Shown here in pieces: positions 54,406-63,858 of a stretch of 64,000 bases of DNA. The stretch lies in NCBI GenBank assembly GCA_016219965.1, contig JACRJM010000009.1, positions 1 to 64,000 on the forward strand, written 5' to 3'. The stretch's first letter is position 1. The number at the start of each line of letters is the position of its first letter. The notes beneath the pieces were generated by a model, which made no database searches, had not been told where the DNA came from, and saw only the letters and a program-made list of their open reading frames with translations. Origin of the DNA: Candidatus Schekmanbacteria bacterium (GTDB lineage: Bacteria > Schekmanbacteria > GWA2-38-11 > J061). The translations under genes were made by a program, and so were the position numbers.

Positions 54406-55275
54406 ATGGAACAAGAGGGAACAGAAATAAAAGAGGAAACACCTGAGATAATACGGACGAGATTGATTGGATGCTGTAAGCTTTATCATTTCATCACTGC
54501 CGGGATTAAGCTAAAAAAGGGTGATTACTGTATTGTTGAAGTTGATAAAGGACAGGATGCTGCGATTGTAACATCCGATCCCTTTATCCCGCACAAGGGG
54601 ACAGATATCTCATCATTTAAAAAAGTAATAAGAAAAGCTACAGATGATGATGTTAAGAAAATAGAGACACACAAGGAGAAGGAAAGGGAAGTATTAAGAA
54701 AAGCCGGAGATAAAGTTGAATCGCGCAATCTTCAGATGAAAATTGTTCGTGTAGACACTTCCTTTGATGACTCGAAAATAATATTTTATTTTATTGCTGA
54801 CGGCAGGATCGACTTCAGGGAGCTCGTAAAAGACCTTGCTTATGAGTTCAGAACAAGAATTGAAATGAGGCAGATAGGAGTAAGAGACCAGGCACGGATA
54901 ATCGGGGGCTACGGTCATTGCGGCAGGGAACTCTGCTGCAGCTCATTCCTTGAAGAGTTTGAGCCTGTTTCCATTAAAATGGCGAAAGCTCAGAACCTGA
55001 CTTTGAATCCCAATAAACTTTCCGGAATCTGCGGGCGTCTCATGTGTTGTCTTATGTATGAATACACGACATACAAGGAGATAAACCGAGACCTGCCTAA
55101 ATATGGCAAAAAGGTGACTTTGCATGATGGAAGGACAGGGAAGGTGAGAAAGGTCAACACCATTACGCGTAAGCTCATAGTCGAACTTGAAGACACCACA
55201 ATGGTGACTGTAGACGCCGATGATCTTGACGTGGAAAAGGTTGCCCTCGAAGCTGACGACTCAGCGGATGAATGA
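54406..55275 (+). CDS. PSP1-domain protein, RicT/YaaT family
   Basis: 289 residues. The family core is GGYGHCGRELCCSSFLEEF (near 167-185) followed by GICGRLMCCLMYE, with the Cys residues that hold iron-sulfur clusters in the Bacillus RicAFT complex. RicT assists RNase Y-mediated mRNA maturation in Bacillus; the role here is inferred from family only. Overlaps the prepilin peptidase start by four bases. Confidence 0.88.
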   Translation: MEQEGTEIKEETPEIIRTRLIGCCKLYHFITAGIKLKKGDYCIVEVDKGQDAAIVTSDPFIPHKGTDISSFKKVIRKATDDDVKKIETHKEKEREVLRKAGDKVESRNLQMKIVRVDTSFDDSKIIFYFIADGRIDFRELVKDLAYEFRTRIEMRQIGVRDQARIIGGYGHCGRELCCSSFLEEFEPVSIKMAKAQNLTLNPNKLSGICGRLMCCLMYEYTTYKEINRDLPKYGKKVTLHDGRTGKVRKVNTITRKLIVELEDTTMVTVDADDLDVEKVALEADDSADE

Positions 55276-56054
55276 TGCCTGGCCTGGTACTTTCAGTTTT
55301 CATTTTTGCAGCAGGTCTATGTGTCGGTAGTTTTATAAATGTTTGCATCTACAGACTTCCCAGAGAGGAATCAATAGTAACTCCCCGTTCTCACTGCACC
55401 CGGTGCGGAAATCTTATCAGCTTCTATGACAATATACCGGTAATAAGCTATATTGTACTTGCCGGAAAATGCAGGCACTGCGGAGTTAAAATATCTTTTC
55501 AATACCCTCTGGTTGAAATCCTTACAGGGTCACTGTTTTCTGCCATATACTATGTTTACTCTTATTCCGCAGAGTTTGCTGTCTATCTCGTTCTTACGTC
55601 GGCTCTTCTGATAGTAAGCGGTATTGACATCACTCACAGGATCATACCTGACGAGATATCGCTGGGATTTATTCCTCTCGGGATATTGAGTTGCTTTGTC
55701 AGGGAATTAAAATTTATTGATTCACTGGCAGGGATACTCGCAGGCGGCGGAGTGCTTTTTTTTATTGCATGGGCATATGAAAAGTTAACAGGTGATGAAG
55801 GTATGGGCGGAGGTGATATAAAGCTTCTTGCCATGATCGGTGCATTTACAGGCATCATGGGAACAGCATTCACACTGTTTATCGGCTCGCTGCTCGGAAG
55901 CCTTGCAGGCGGTGCCATGATACTCTTTGGAGGGAAAGGAAGAAAATACCCGATTCCATTCGGAGTTTTCCTTTCTCTTGCAGCTCTGATTTTTATTATT
56001 GCCGGCAAAAAACTGATTGGTCTTTATACAGGATTACTTACAGGAAACTACTGA
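55272..56054 (+). CDS. pilD: Type IV prepilin peptidase / N-methyltransferase
   Basis: 260 residues. An N-terminal cytoplasmic domain has the two Cys pairs C42/C45 and C67/C70 (HCTRCGN and KCRHCGV). The GxGD aspartyl protease sites follow: D119 in GIDITHRIIPD, and the second Asp in MGGGDIKLLAM. It has about eight membrane helices. It cleaves and N-methylates type IV pilin-like or type II secretion pseudopilins. No pilin gene is in this window. Confidence 0.93.
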   Translation: MMPGLVLSVFIFAAGLCVGSFINVCIYRLPREESIVTPRSHCTRCGNLISFYDNIPVISYIVLAGKCRHCGVKISFQYPLVEILTGSLFSAIYYVYSYSAEFAVYLVLTSALLIVSGIDITHRIIPDEISLGFIPLGILSCFVRELKFIDSLAGILAGGGVLFFIAWAYEKLTGDEGMGGGDIKLLAMIGAFTGIMGTAFTLFIGSLLGSLAGGAMILFGGKGRKYPIPFGVFLSLAALIFIIAGKKLIGLYTGLLTGNY

Positions 56055-56149
56055 AATTCAGTCACTCTTTATTCTTCATTTCTCATGTCAAATATTATTA
56101 CCTGTCATAAGTTTACATACAATATAAATATGTTATTACTATAAATAAA

Positions 56150-56178
56150 TTGACGTACATTGTTATTATGGTTATATT
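56150..56178 (+). promoter_or_regulatory. Promoter of the toxin-antitoxin pair
   Basis: TTGACG (56150-56155), 17 bases, TATATT (56173-56178). The predicted start is near 56185. This places any translation start before that point out of use and supports the ATG at 56205. Confidence 0.65.
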
Positions 56179-56204
56179 TTATTGTATATCTAATGGGAGA
56201 TTTT

Positions 56205-56435
56205 ATGGATAAATCGCTTGTCACATCCAAGGGACAGATAGTAATCCCCTCAAGACTGCGCCGCAAGTATGGCATCAAAAAAGGAACACAGGTTTTTATT
56301 TATGAGCAGGATGAGAAAATAATTATTAAACCAGTCACAGATGAGTATATAAAAAGCCTTGCCGGGATAACCAAAACAAAGGGAAGGCTAATGAAGGCGC
56401 TGATGGAAGAAAAGAAAAAGGAACGGGTACTGTGA
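56205..56435 (+). CDS. AbrB/MazE-family antitoxin
   Basis: 76 residues. The SpoVT-AbrB swapped-hairpin domain (about 3-45) reads SLVTSKGQIVIPSRLRRKYG and then KKGTQVFIYEQ. The C-terminal tail binds the toxin. The ATG at 56205 is chosen over an upstream in-frame ATT/TTG-type start because the -10 box lies at 56173-56178 and GGGAGA stands nine bases before this ATG. Overlaps the toxin's GTG by four bases, a typical coupling. Confidence 0.85.
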   Translation: MDKSLVTSKGQIVIPSRLRRKYGIKKGTQVFIYEQDEKIIIKPVTDEYIKSLAGITKTKGRLMKALMEEKKKERVL

Positions 56436-56836
56436 GGATTGTAAAAAAAGTTTTAGACAGCTATAGCCTCATAGCCTTCTTTGAAGGTGAAGCTGGAAAA
56501 GATAAGATGGTTGAAATATTTCAGGATGCGAGGGATTCAGGACGCCCAGCTCTTCTCTCCGTAGTGAATTGGGGAGAGATCTATTATATAACACTTCGGG
56601 AAGACGGGCGCGAGCGGGCTGACCAGTTAGCCCATTTGATTTCTACGTTGCCAATAGAATTGATTCCGGCAGATTTGGAGCTTGCCAGACAGGCTGCTGA
56701 ATTCAAAGCAGTAAAAAAAATGTCTTATGCTGACTGTTTCGCGGCGGCTCTGGCAAAATTGCGGAAGGCTGAGCTTGTTACCGGTGATAAGGAATTCAGG
56801 CAGGTGGAAGGGGAGCTGAAAATACATTGGCTTTAG
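56432..56836 (+). CDS. PIN-domain (VapC-type) toxin ribonuclease
   Basis: 134 residues. The four acidic residues of the PIN active site are present: D9 (LDSYSLI), E49 (NWGEIYY), D101 (SYADCFAAA) and D119 (VTGDKEF). It is therefore likely to be an active Mg-dependent RNase neutralised by the antitoxin upstream. GTG start within GTGA. The pairing of an AbrB-type antitoxin with a PIN toxin is the common VapBC arrangement. Confidence 0.88.
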   Translation: MRIVKKVLDSYSLIAFFEGEAGKDKMVEIFQDARDSGRPALLSVVNWGEIYYITLREDGRERADQLAHLISTLPIELIPADLELARQAAEFKAVKKMSYADCFAAALAKLRKAELVTGDKEFRQVEGELKIHWL

Positions 56837-56875
56837 AGAGGATAGGTTTTGCAAACATTGTGTTATTTACACGTA

Positions 56876-58270
56876 CTAAGAAGATGTGTTTTCCAGCTTA
56901 TTTATTATGAAGTCAGATAAATACTGGCCTATAAGCTGATTGCCAAAATCATTATAGTGAACCCAGTCGAAATATGTTCTTTGAGATTCTCCATTGAAGA
57001 ATCCTCTCATATCAAGAAAAGAATCATGTAATTCATCGCCGATCTCTTTTGCTGCGTACTCCGAAGAATCATAAATCATCTTGTGATAGTCTACATGATA
57101 TTGCTGGGCAGCGAATTGGACATTGCAATCATAAAGCATCTTTTCCGCCGGAGTAAAAACTTTCTTTAGTTCGGGAAGAAGCATTGGCTGCAATATTGAA
57201 AGGAAGAAAACTTTTCTCTTGTCAGTTACTGCTTTCATGAAAACTATATTGGTAATGTAGTGTTCGATATTGTGTTTGTTGACAGCATTCGGCAGCGATT
57301 CAATCTGTTTTTCAGTAAGCCATTTGTCATAATTCAAATTGCTTCGCCACTTTACAATCGGATGAAATTCTTCTTCTGTTGTGGACGGGTATTTATTAAT
57401 AATAATATCCGGTATTTTAACCTTTGGGCGGGGAAGTGAGTTTTGCAGTTTAACAAATAATTTATCAGAATATGTTATAGCCATATCCAAGAAATATGAA
57501 TAACGCCAGATTTGATATCTTTCCGGAAGTTGAATCTTGAATTTTGGATTCTCTGCATCTGCTTTTAATTCTACATGTCTTTCGTTCCAATGATATCGTT
57601 CCGGATATGAATTATCTGTTTGCTCAACTATATTTTTTTGGAAAAAATCATTGTAACCGTCAAAAACAATGATCATGTCCGGCTTGTAGAATAAGATTTC
57701 AAATTCCAGGTAAGCAAGTTCCATTGATGAGTAATATCCTGCCACACCTGCATTGATAACCTCAAAATGATAATTTAAATTCTTTGGTTTGGTTGAATTT
57801 AAATATTTTTCCGTCTGGGCTGAAATGCTCTTGCTTGGTTCTGTAACACCGTGCCCTGCAACTGTTGAACCGCCAAGAATAAATATCCGGAAGACATCCT
57901 TCCTTTTCGAATAAACATCCCTGTTGATATCGCCATTACAAATGAACCCTGATTTGTCTGTAGCGTATATTGTTCTTTTGCCGGTAAAGCTGTTCCTCCA
58001 GCCGTACCAGGGATCATATTCATTCCATCTGGAAGCCTCATCATTTATTGCCTTTGATGTTTTTTGTTTTAACAGGACTCTGGTGAATATGGGATGGAAA
58101 TTATCTTTGTATTCCATGAAGGTGCCGCCACTTGATATTCCGGTAATATACAAGAAGTAACTGAAAGCAAAAGCTCCCATTTCCAGAAACACAATTACCA
58201 GCAACATAGAGAAAAAAACAAGCGCTGATCTGCTAAACCAGTTTAGCTTTTCAAATCGATTGTTGTCCAA
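56876..58270 (-). CDS. Membrane-anchored SGNH/GDSL-like hydrolase
   Basis: 464 residues. One N-terminal membrane helix (about 15-40) places the rest outside the cytoplasm. SGNH blocks are GGSTVAGHG (S135), GVAGYYSS (Gly block), FDGYNDFF (Asn block) and DWVHYNDFGNQL (Asp/His near 445). Such proteins often add or remove acyl groups on surface glycans; the substrate here is unknown. Confidence 0.78.
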   Translation of the reverse strand: MDNNRFEKLNWFSRSALVFFSMLLVIVFLEMGAFAFSYFLYITGISSGGTFMEYKDNFHPIFTRVLLKQKTSKAINDEASRWNEYDPWYGWRNSFTGKRTIYATDKSGFICNGDINRDVYSKRKDVFRIFILGGSTVAGHGVTEPSKSISAQTEKYLNSTKPKNLNYHFEVINAGVAGYYSSMELAYLEFEILFYKPDMIIVFDGYNDFFQKNIVEQTDNSYPERYHWNERHVELKADAENPKFKIQLPERYQIWRYSYFLDMAITYSDKLFVKLQNSLPRPKVKIPDIIINKYPSTTEEEFHPIVKWRSNLNYDKWLTEKQIESLPNAVNKHNIEHYITNIVFMKAVTDKRKVFFLSILQPMLLPELKKVFTPAEKMLYDCNVQFAAQQYHVDYHKMIYDSSEYAAKEIGDELHDSFLDMRGFFNGESQRTYFDWVHYNDFGNQLIGQYLSDFIINKLENTSS

Positions 58271-58321
58271 TAATCAGTCTCCTGCTAAGAAATATTGTTC
58301 AGCATTAATTATCTTTGTTTT

Positions 58322-59068
58322 TTAAAACATATCAAGCTCATACTGAATAAGACTTATTGCTGCGAATACTGCTGTTTCAGCACTGAGAATATACTTGCCG
58401 AAGGTGGCGGTATTGAATCCGGAATCTCTGAGTATCTCTATTTCATCCGCGCATAGACCTCCCTCAGGTCCTATGACAACAATAACCGGGAAAGACCGCT
58501 GTTCCTGTATTCCCTTCAATACATTCCGCAGGCTTTCATGAGCCTCCTCCCAGAAGACTATTTTTGTGGGGTAATGGGATGATGAGTGAGCAAGCTCTTC
58601 GATGGTCAACGGTGTAGAGATTGAGGGAATAAAGGCCCTTCTCGACAGTGCGCATGCCTGAGCTGCGATCTTTGACCAGCGGTCGATTTTGCCTTTAATG
58701 GTTGCTTCTGTAAGCTTTACCTGGCTTCTCTTTGTCATTAATGGGAGTATTGCAGTAACGCCAAGCTCCGCTGCCTTTTCAATGGCTGTTTCCATTTTTT
58801 CTTTTTTCAGTATTCCAAGTGCAAGTGTTATTTTTGTTTCATCATTCACGCCAGTACGTCTTTCTTCGATGACAGCGCAGATACATTCTTTCTTCGATAT
58901 TTTCTCTACCCTCGTTTCATATTCAGTTCCCTTGCCGTTAAAAAAAATAACCTTTGCTCCCGGTATTATTCTAAGAACACGCGTAAGTTTATGATAAACC
59001 TCTTCTGATACGCTTATCCTGCCGTCTTTTATGCGGTCTTCGCTCGTAAAGATTCTTGGTATTGTCAT
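58322..59068 (-). CDS. rsmE: 16S rRNA (uracil-1498-N3)-methyltransferase
   Basis: 248 residues, SPOUT methyltransferase with a PUA-like N-terminus. The SAM-knot signature is VIGPEGGLCADEIEIL and then LGKYILSAETA-like FGKYILSAETAVFAAI near the C-terminus. The start overlaps the prmA stop by one base. Last gene of the hrcA-dnaJ-prmA-rsmE operon. Confidence 0.93.
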   Translation of the reverse strand: MTIPRIFTSEDRIKDGRISVSEEVYHKLTRVLRIIPGAKVIFFNGKGTEYETRVEKISKKECICAVIEERRTGVNDETKITLALGILKKEKMETAIEKAAELGVTAILPLMTKRSQVKLTEATIKGKIDRWSKIAAQACALSRRAFIPSISTPLTIEELAHSSSHYPTKIVFWEEAHESLRNVLKGIQEQRSFPVIVVIGPEGGLCADEIEILRDSGFNTATFGKYILSAETAVFAAISLIQYELDMF

Positions 59069-60021
59069 CAGGTTTGTTTCTTTGTTACATTTTTGTTTTT
59101 AGTTTCAGTCCGTTTCAGGAGAAGCCCTTTCCATTCACCGCATGATTTTGTCTTGATTTTTTTAAAATGATTTGAGATTTCCGGATGAGAAAGAAGTTCT
59201 TTTTCCTGTCCTTCAACGAGCCCTGATACGGCTAACAGTCCATTAGTTTTTACGATGTTCTTATAACATGAGCATATCCCAATATGTTCTGACAATATCA
59301 TGTTAGCCGCAACTGCATCAAAATATTCACCGCCAAGATCAAAAGGAGAAAGGACATGGAGAGATATTTTACTTTTTAACCTGTTAAGGATTATATTTTC
59401 TTCAGCATTGTTTACTGCTTCCGGGTCTATATCTATCCCCTTGCAGCTTTTGAACCCGGATTTCGCGGCGGCTATTGAGAGGATGCCCGAACCTGTTCCT
59501 ATGTCGAGAAATTTTTTTAGTTTTGCGGACTCAGTCATCGCGCTTATTTCTTCTATGAGCTTTAAGCATATCTTTGTTGACTCATGAGTGCCTGTTCCAA
59601 AGCCTTGTCCGGGATTTATTATAATTACAATCCTGCGGTTATGATACTTTTTATTCCATTCTTTATTCGTTTTATTCTTTTTATTCCAGGGCGGCAGAAT
59701 GATAAAGGTTTTCCCGATTCTGACAGGCTTGAAGTGTTTCTTCCATTCTAACCCCCAATCCATACTTTCTATGGATTGGAAAGCGATCTTGACTTTTTTT
59801 GAGGCCTTGTTCCCTCTCTTGCAGACTGACTGAAGTCTTTTCCTGATATTCCGGACAGATGACTTGAAATCTTTTTCAGGAAAGTATGCTTTAAGGGTAA
59901 TTATACTGTCTTCAATGGATAGCCTTTCCTCTTCGGTTCCGGATGCGCCTTCTTCAAAAAGGATGTTTGACAAAGCATCCTGGAAGACTGCTGGAGCTGT
60001 GATTGATAGTTCGATCCACAT
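59068..60021 (-). CDS. prmA: Ribosomal protein L11 methyltransferase
   Basis: 317 residues. An N-terminal substrate-recognition domain is followed by a class I SAM methyltransferase core with GFGTGTHESTKICL (near 143), LDIGTGSGILSIAA (near 172) and DIDPEAVNNAEEN. VAANMILSEHI occupies the NPPF-like position. A lysine-rich insert (about 115-130) and tail are unusual but mild. Five bases after dnaJ. Confidence 0.92.
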   Translation of the reverse strand: MWIELSITAPAVFQDALSNILFEEGASGTEEERLSIEDSIITLKAYFPEKDFKSSVRNIRKRLQSVCKRGNKASKKVKIAFQSIESMDWGLEWKKHFKPVRIGKTFIILPPWNKKNKTNKEWNKKYHNRRIVIIINPGQGFGTGTHESTKICLKLIEEISAMTESAKLKKFLDIGTGSGILSIAAAKSGFKSCKGIDIDPEAVNNAEENIILNRLKSKISLHVLSPFDLGGEYFDAVAANMILSEHIGICSCYKNIVKTNGLLAVSGLVEGQEKELLSHPEISNHFKKIKTKSCGEWKGLLLKRTETKNKNVTKKQT

Positions 60022-60026
60022 CAGGG

Positions 60027-61097
60027 TTATTTTGATGCTTGCAGTTTGTGAAGTTCCCGCAGAAGCTCTTTTTCTTTTGCTGTAAGATTGACAGGGGTCA
60101 AGACTTTGAACTTTACGAACTGGTTCCCTTTCTTCTTTGTGTTCTTGTCAGGGAGTCCTTTGCCTTTAATCTCTATTATATTTCCTGACTGTGTGCCATG
60201 CGGTATGGACACCTTTGTTTTGCCGTATAAGGTAGGTACTTCAAAATCATCTCCAAGGGCTGCCTGTGTGAAGGATATTGGTATCTCGCATTTTATGTCG
60301 TTCCCTTCGCGCTGGAACAACTCATGGTCTGTTATTCTGATATGAAGCAGCAGATCTCCGCTTTTTCCTTTTCTGATCCCTGAGTTTCCATTACCGGTGA
60401 ACCTGAGCCATGTGTTTGTTTCGACTCCGGGAGGAATTTTAAATGATTCGTTTCTTATTATTTTAGTCCTTCCGGTCCCGTTGCATTTACCGCATTCCCT
60501 CAAAACAATATATCCTTCACCGAAGCAACACCTGCATGTCCGCTCTACTTTGAAGAATCCATGATGGTAAACAATGCTGCCAATCCCTTTGCATATAGGA
60601 CATATTGACTTGCCCTGCTTCAGCTCAGCTCCGGTTCCATTGCATGAATGGCAGGTGTCGAAGCGCTCTACTTCAATCACACTCTCCTTGCCAAAGGCAA
60701 CATCTGTAAGTGTAATTTCAGTTCTTATTCTTATATCACTCCCTTTTTTTTGGGCGTGTACGTGAGGAGAATAATGGTATCCCTCAAAATCATTTACAAT
60801 GCCGTCAAATATATTCCTGAATCCGCTGCTGCTGCTTTCGTAAAAGTCAAAGAGATCCCAGTCGTTTCCAACGCCGTGCCTGAAAATCGTATCATTGTAT
60901 TCCTGACGTTTTTTTCCATCGCTCAGGATTTCGTATGCAGAGGCTATTTCTTTGAATTTGTCTTCAGATTCCTTGCTTCCGGGATTTTTATCGGGATGGA
61001 ACTTAATGGCAAGTTTCCTGTATGCCTTTTTTATGTCGGTTTCCGTGGCGTCATGATTGATGCCAAGGATCTGGTAGAAATCCCTGCCGTCTATCAT
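60027..61097 (-). CDS. dnaJ: Chaperone DnaJ (type I Hsp40)
   Basis: 356 residues. The J domain (about 5-70) has the HPD motif in FHPDKNPG. The G/F-rich linker is short and poor in Gly. Four zinc-finger motifs follow: [24 protein letters not shown] and CGKCNGTG. The C-terminal substrate domains run to the end. It stimulates DnaK ATPase. It sits one base after hrcA, without grpE or dnaK between, unlike the common hrcA-grpE-dnaK-dnaJ order. Confidence 0.93.
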   Translation of the reverse strand: MIDGRDFYQILGINHDATETDIKKAYRKLAIKFHPDKNPGSKESEDKFKEIASAYEILSDGKKRQEYNDTIFRHGVGNDWDLFDFYESSSSGFRNIFDGIVNDFEGYHYSPHVHAQKKGSDIRIRTEITLTDVAFGKESVIEVERFDTCHSCNGTGAELKQGKSICPICKGIGSIVYHHGFFKVERTCRCCFGEGYIVLRECGKCNGTGRTKIIRNESFKIPPGVETNTWLRFTGNGNSGIRKGKSGDLLLHIRITDHELFQREGNDIKCEIPISFTQAALGDDFEVPTLYGKTKVSIPHGTQSGNIIEIKGKGLPDKNTKKKGNQFVKFKVLTPVNLTAKEKELLRELHKLQASK

Positions 61098-61098
61098 G

Positions 61099-62139
61099 TC
61101 AGCTTTGCGTAAGAAGTTCGCTGACTGTTTTTGCGGTATAGTTCACAATCGGGATTACCATTGAATAGTTCATTCTTTTCGGTCCCAGCACACCGAGAGT
61201 TCCGATGGCTTTGTCTCCTTTCTTGTAAGTGGCTGCGATAATGCTCAGATCAGCCATTTCACCGATGGAGGCTTCTGCTCCGATATAAATGGTTACCCCG
61301 TTTGCGGCAAGGCATTTGTCGAGGATCTTTAGTATAAGGCTCTTTTCTTCAAAAGCAGAAAGAAGCTTTTTCATTTCCTCTGTACCGGAAAACTCAGGTT
61401 CTTCAATCAGGTTTGACGTGCCGTCATAGTATATCTCACCTTCCCCGGAAAATGAGAACATGAGATTGCTGAGCTTCATTGCTTTTTCCACAAGCTCATC
61501 GAAATTTCTCTTGTCTTCAAGCAGCATTTCCCGCAGTTTTCTTTTGATTTCCGGAAGAGTTGATCCATGGAAAGATTCGTTGATGAAGTTTCTTACCTTA
61601 TCAAGCTCGCCCTGTAAAATGTCTTCCTCGGTGTTTATAACTTTGTTTTCCACTAATCCTGATTCACCTATGATTATGGCAAGGATATGTTGTTTCTTCA
61701 GCCTTATAAATTCAATATGTTTAAGAGTAACGAAATTTATTTTAGGCGCTGATATTATTCCCATGTTGTGCGATTTTCTTGAAAGAAACCTTGTTGTCTG
61801 CTTAAGAAGTTCTTCAATGCTTGCCGGCTCTCTTTCGAGTGAAAGAGCCTCAGCATCAAGTTTTGCCGGATTGATTCCATCTTCAGACAAAATAGAATTT
61901 ACATAAATCCTGTATGCCTTATCTGTTGGTATTCTCCCGGCAGAAGTATGGGGGTGAGTAAGGTAGCCTGACTCTTCGAGGTCTGCCATTACATTCCTGA
62001 TAGTGGCAGGGCTTATATCGAAATTACTCATCTTTGCTATCGACCCGGACCCTACAGGTTCAGGTGACACCATGTAACTTTGAATAATCGCCCAAAGAAC
62101 GCTTTTTTCTCTTTCTGTCAGGTTTTCCATACTTGTCAT
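61099..62139 (-). CDS. hrcA: Heat-inducible transcription repressor HrcA
   Basis: 346 residues. The N-terminal winged helix has [20 protein letters not shown] and the [20 protein letters not shown] segment, both HrcA signatures. The central GAF-like domain and the C-terminal [20 protein letters not shown] block are also diagnostic. It represses heat-shock genes at CIRCE elements. No CIRCE (TTAGCACTC-N9-GAGTGCTAA) is visible upstream of this operon. First gene of hrcA-dnaJ-prmA-rsmE. Confidence 0.94.
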   Translation of the reverse strand: MTSMENLTEREKSVLWAIIQSYMVSPEPVGSGSIAKMSNFDISPATIRNVMADLEESGYLTHPHTSAGRIPTDKAYRIYVNSILSEDGINPAKLDAEALSLEREPASIEELLKQTTRFLSRKSHNMGIISAPKINFVTLKHIEFIRLKKQHILAIIIGESGLVENKVINTEEDILQGELDKVRNFINESFHGSTLPEIKRKLREMLLEDKRNFDELVEKAMKLSNLMFSFSGEGEIYYDGTSNLIEEPEFSGTEEMKKLLSAFEEKSLILKILDKCLAANGVTIYIGAEASIGEMADLSIIAATYKKGDKAIGTLGVLGPKRMNYSMVIPIVNYTAKTVSELLTQS

Positions 62140-62151
62140 ATCCTTTGTTTA

Positions 62152-62180
62152 GGAATAATAGGAAAAAGCAGTTTTGTCAA
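62152..62180 (-). promoter_or_regulatory. Predicted promoter of the hrcA operon
   Basis: Minus strand: TTGACA (62180-62175), 17 bases, TATTCC (62157-62152). Full-consensus -35 with a weak -10. The predicted start is near 62145, only about six bases before the hrcA ATG, so the leader would be very short. Confidence 0.4.
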
Positions 62181-62289
62181 GAACTTGCAAGCTCTATATT
62201 AACTTCGCTGCTTGACTAACATTCTTAACCTCATTTATATAGGAAACATTTAAAATTACTATTATAACATTGTGAAATTACTATAAATT

Positions 62290-63834
62290 ATGACGCTGAT
62301 TAAGAGATGCTTATCTTGTATTTTGATCTTCCTCCTCTTTTCCGCTTGTTTAAAGGAAAATAGCGAGAACAGGAATAAAATTATCATAGCCTTTGAAAGC
62401 GCACCTGCAACATTTGATCCACGCATGTCAACTGATGTACCTTCTTCAAGGATTGCCGGTCTGCTCTTTAACGGACTTGTTAAATTTGATCGCGAGCTTA
62501 AGATTGTGCCTGACCTTTCAACTGACTGGGAAAGCGAAGACGGAAGAACTTATATTTTCCATTTAAGGCGTGGAGTGTTCTTCCATACAGGGGAAATCCT
62601 GACATCTTCTGATGTTGTCTATACTTACAAATCCATTTTGTCAGATAAACTGAAGTCACCGCTTAAAGGTGCTTATGATTTCATAGAAAATATACAGGCT
62701 GTTGATGATTACACGGTAAAGTTCACTCTCAACAGAGAGTTCGCTCCATTTCTTTCCACCATGACTACAGGTATTGTTCCGGTGAAATATGCAGAGAAGG
62801 CCGGTGAGGATTTTGGAGAGCACCCTTCGGGAACAGGCCCTTTCAGGCTTGCATCAGTCGAAAGAGACCGGGAGATAAGGCTTTCAAAAAATGAACGGTA
62901 TTTTGAACAAGGAGTGCCAAAGATTGCTGGGATTGTGTTTAAAATAATAAGGGATGAATCTATCCGGGCTCTTCAGCTTGAAAAAGGGGATATAAATTTT
63001 TGCGAGAATGTTTTCTCTCCTGACATGGTGGAGAGGTTGTCTCTTAATAAAAATCTCAATGTGATTAAAGAGATGGGAACTGACTATTATTATATCGGGA
63101 CCAACATGAAAGATAAACTCTCGGGAAACCTTAATGTGAGAAAAGCCATTGCCTGTGGAATAGATAGAAATTCTATTATAAAGAATATCGAAAGAGACGG
63201 GGCAGTGCCGGCAACCGGCCTCTTGCCGCAGGGGCATTGGGCATACGAAGGGGATGTTGAAAAATACGATTATGATCCGGAGCGCTCAAAACAATTTCTT
63301 GATGAGGCGGGATTTAAAGACCCTGACGGCAACGGACCAAAGATGCGTTTAAATCTTACATTTAAAACTACCTATGAAGAGAGGAGCAGAAAATTCGCCG
63401 AAGTCTTTCAGGAACAGATGAGAAAGATCGGGATTGGAATTGATATAAGGATGTATGAGTGGGCGACTTTTTATAATGATATTAAAGGAGGTAACTTTCA
63501 GCTGTTCAGGCTGAAGTGGGTGGGCGTCACTGATCCGGATCATTATTACGAGATTTTTAATTCCGGAAGGTTCCCACCTGCAGGGAAGAACAGGGGGTTT
63601 TACAGCAACAGCGAGGTTGACAGGCTTACTGAAGAGGGGAGAAAAACTCTGGATATCGGGAAGAGACGGAAGATTTACAGCGATGTCCAGAAAATCGCTG
63701 CATCAGAACTTCCTTATATCAGCCTCTGGCATGCGTATAACATAGCTGTTTTGAACAGGAATATAAAAGGGTTTTTGTTGTATCCGAGAGGCGAATTTGA
63801 TAGCTTAAAGTATGTCTATATTGAAAAACAGTAA
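62290..63834 (+). CDS. Peptide/nickel-type ABC transporter substrate-binding lipoprotein
   Basis: 514 residues, SBP family 5 (DppA/OppA). The signal peptide ends with lipobox FSAC (Cys near 20). It has PATFDPRMSTDVPSSRIAGL (near 35-54), FHLRRGVFFHTGE, NVRKAIACGIDRNSI and GLLPQGHWAYEG. It delivers oligopeptides or a similar ligand to an ABC permease. No permease or ATPase genes are adjacent, so it is an orphan here. argB follows after 27 bases. Confidence 0.9.
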   Translation: MTLIKRCLSCILIFLLFSACLKENSENRNKIIIAFESAPATFDPRMSTDVPSSRIAGLLFNGLVKFDRELKIVPDLSTDWESEDGRTYIFHLRRGVFFHTGEILTSSDVVYTYKSILSDKLKSPLKGAYDFIENIQAVDDYTVKFTLNREFAPFLSTMTTGIVPVKYAEKAGEDFGEHPSGTGPFRLASVERDREIRLSKNERYFEQGVPKIAGIVFKIIRDESIRALQLEKGDINFCENVFSPDMVERLSLNKNLNVIKEMGTDYYYIGTNMKDKLSGNLNVRKAIACGIDRNSIIKNIERDGAVPATGLLPQGHWAYEGDVEKYDYDPERSKQFLDEAGFKDPDGNGPKMRLNLTFKTTYEERSRKFAEVFQEQMRKIGIGIDIRMYEWATFYNDIKGGNFQLFRLKWVGVTDPDHYYEIFNSGRFPPAGKNRGFYSNSEVDRLTEEGRKTLDIGKRRKIYSDVQKIAASELPYISLWHAYNIAVLNRNIKGFLLYPRGEFDSLKYVYIEKQ

Positions 63835-63858
63835 TCCGGAATATGAGTAAAGGAGTAG

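Noticed and set aside
56160-56204. Fifteen extra N-terminal residues on the antitoxin.
   Set aside because: The stretch overlaps the predicted -10 box and lies upstream of the likely transcription start. A good ribosome site precedes the ATG at 56205.
62140-62289. A CIRCE element before hrcA.
   Set aside because: No TTAGCACTC-N9-GAGTGCTAA or close variant is present on either strand. Only short imperfect repeats around TTGTCAAG were seen.
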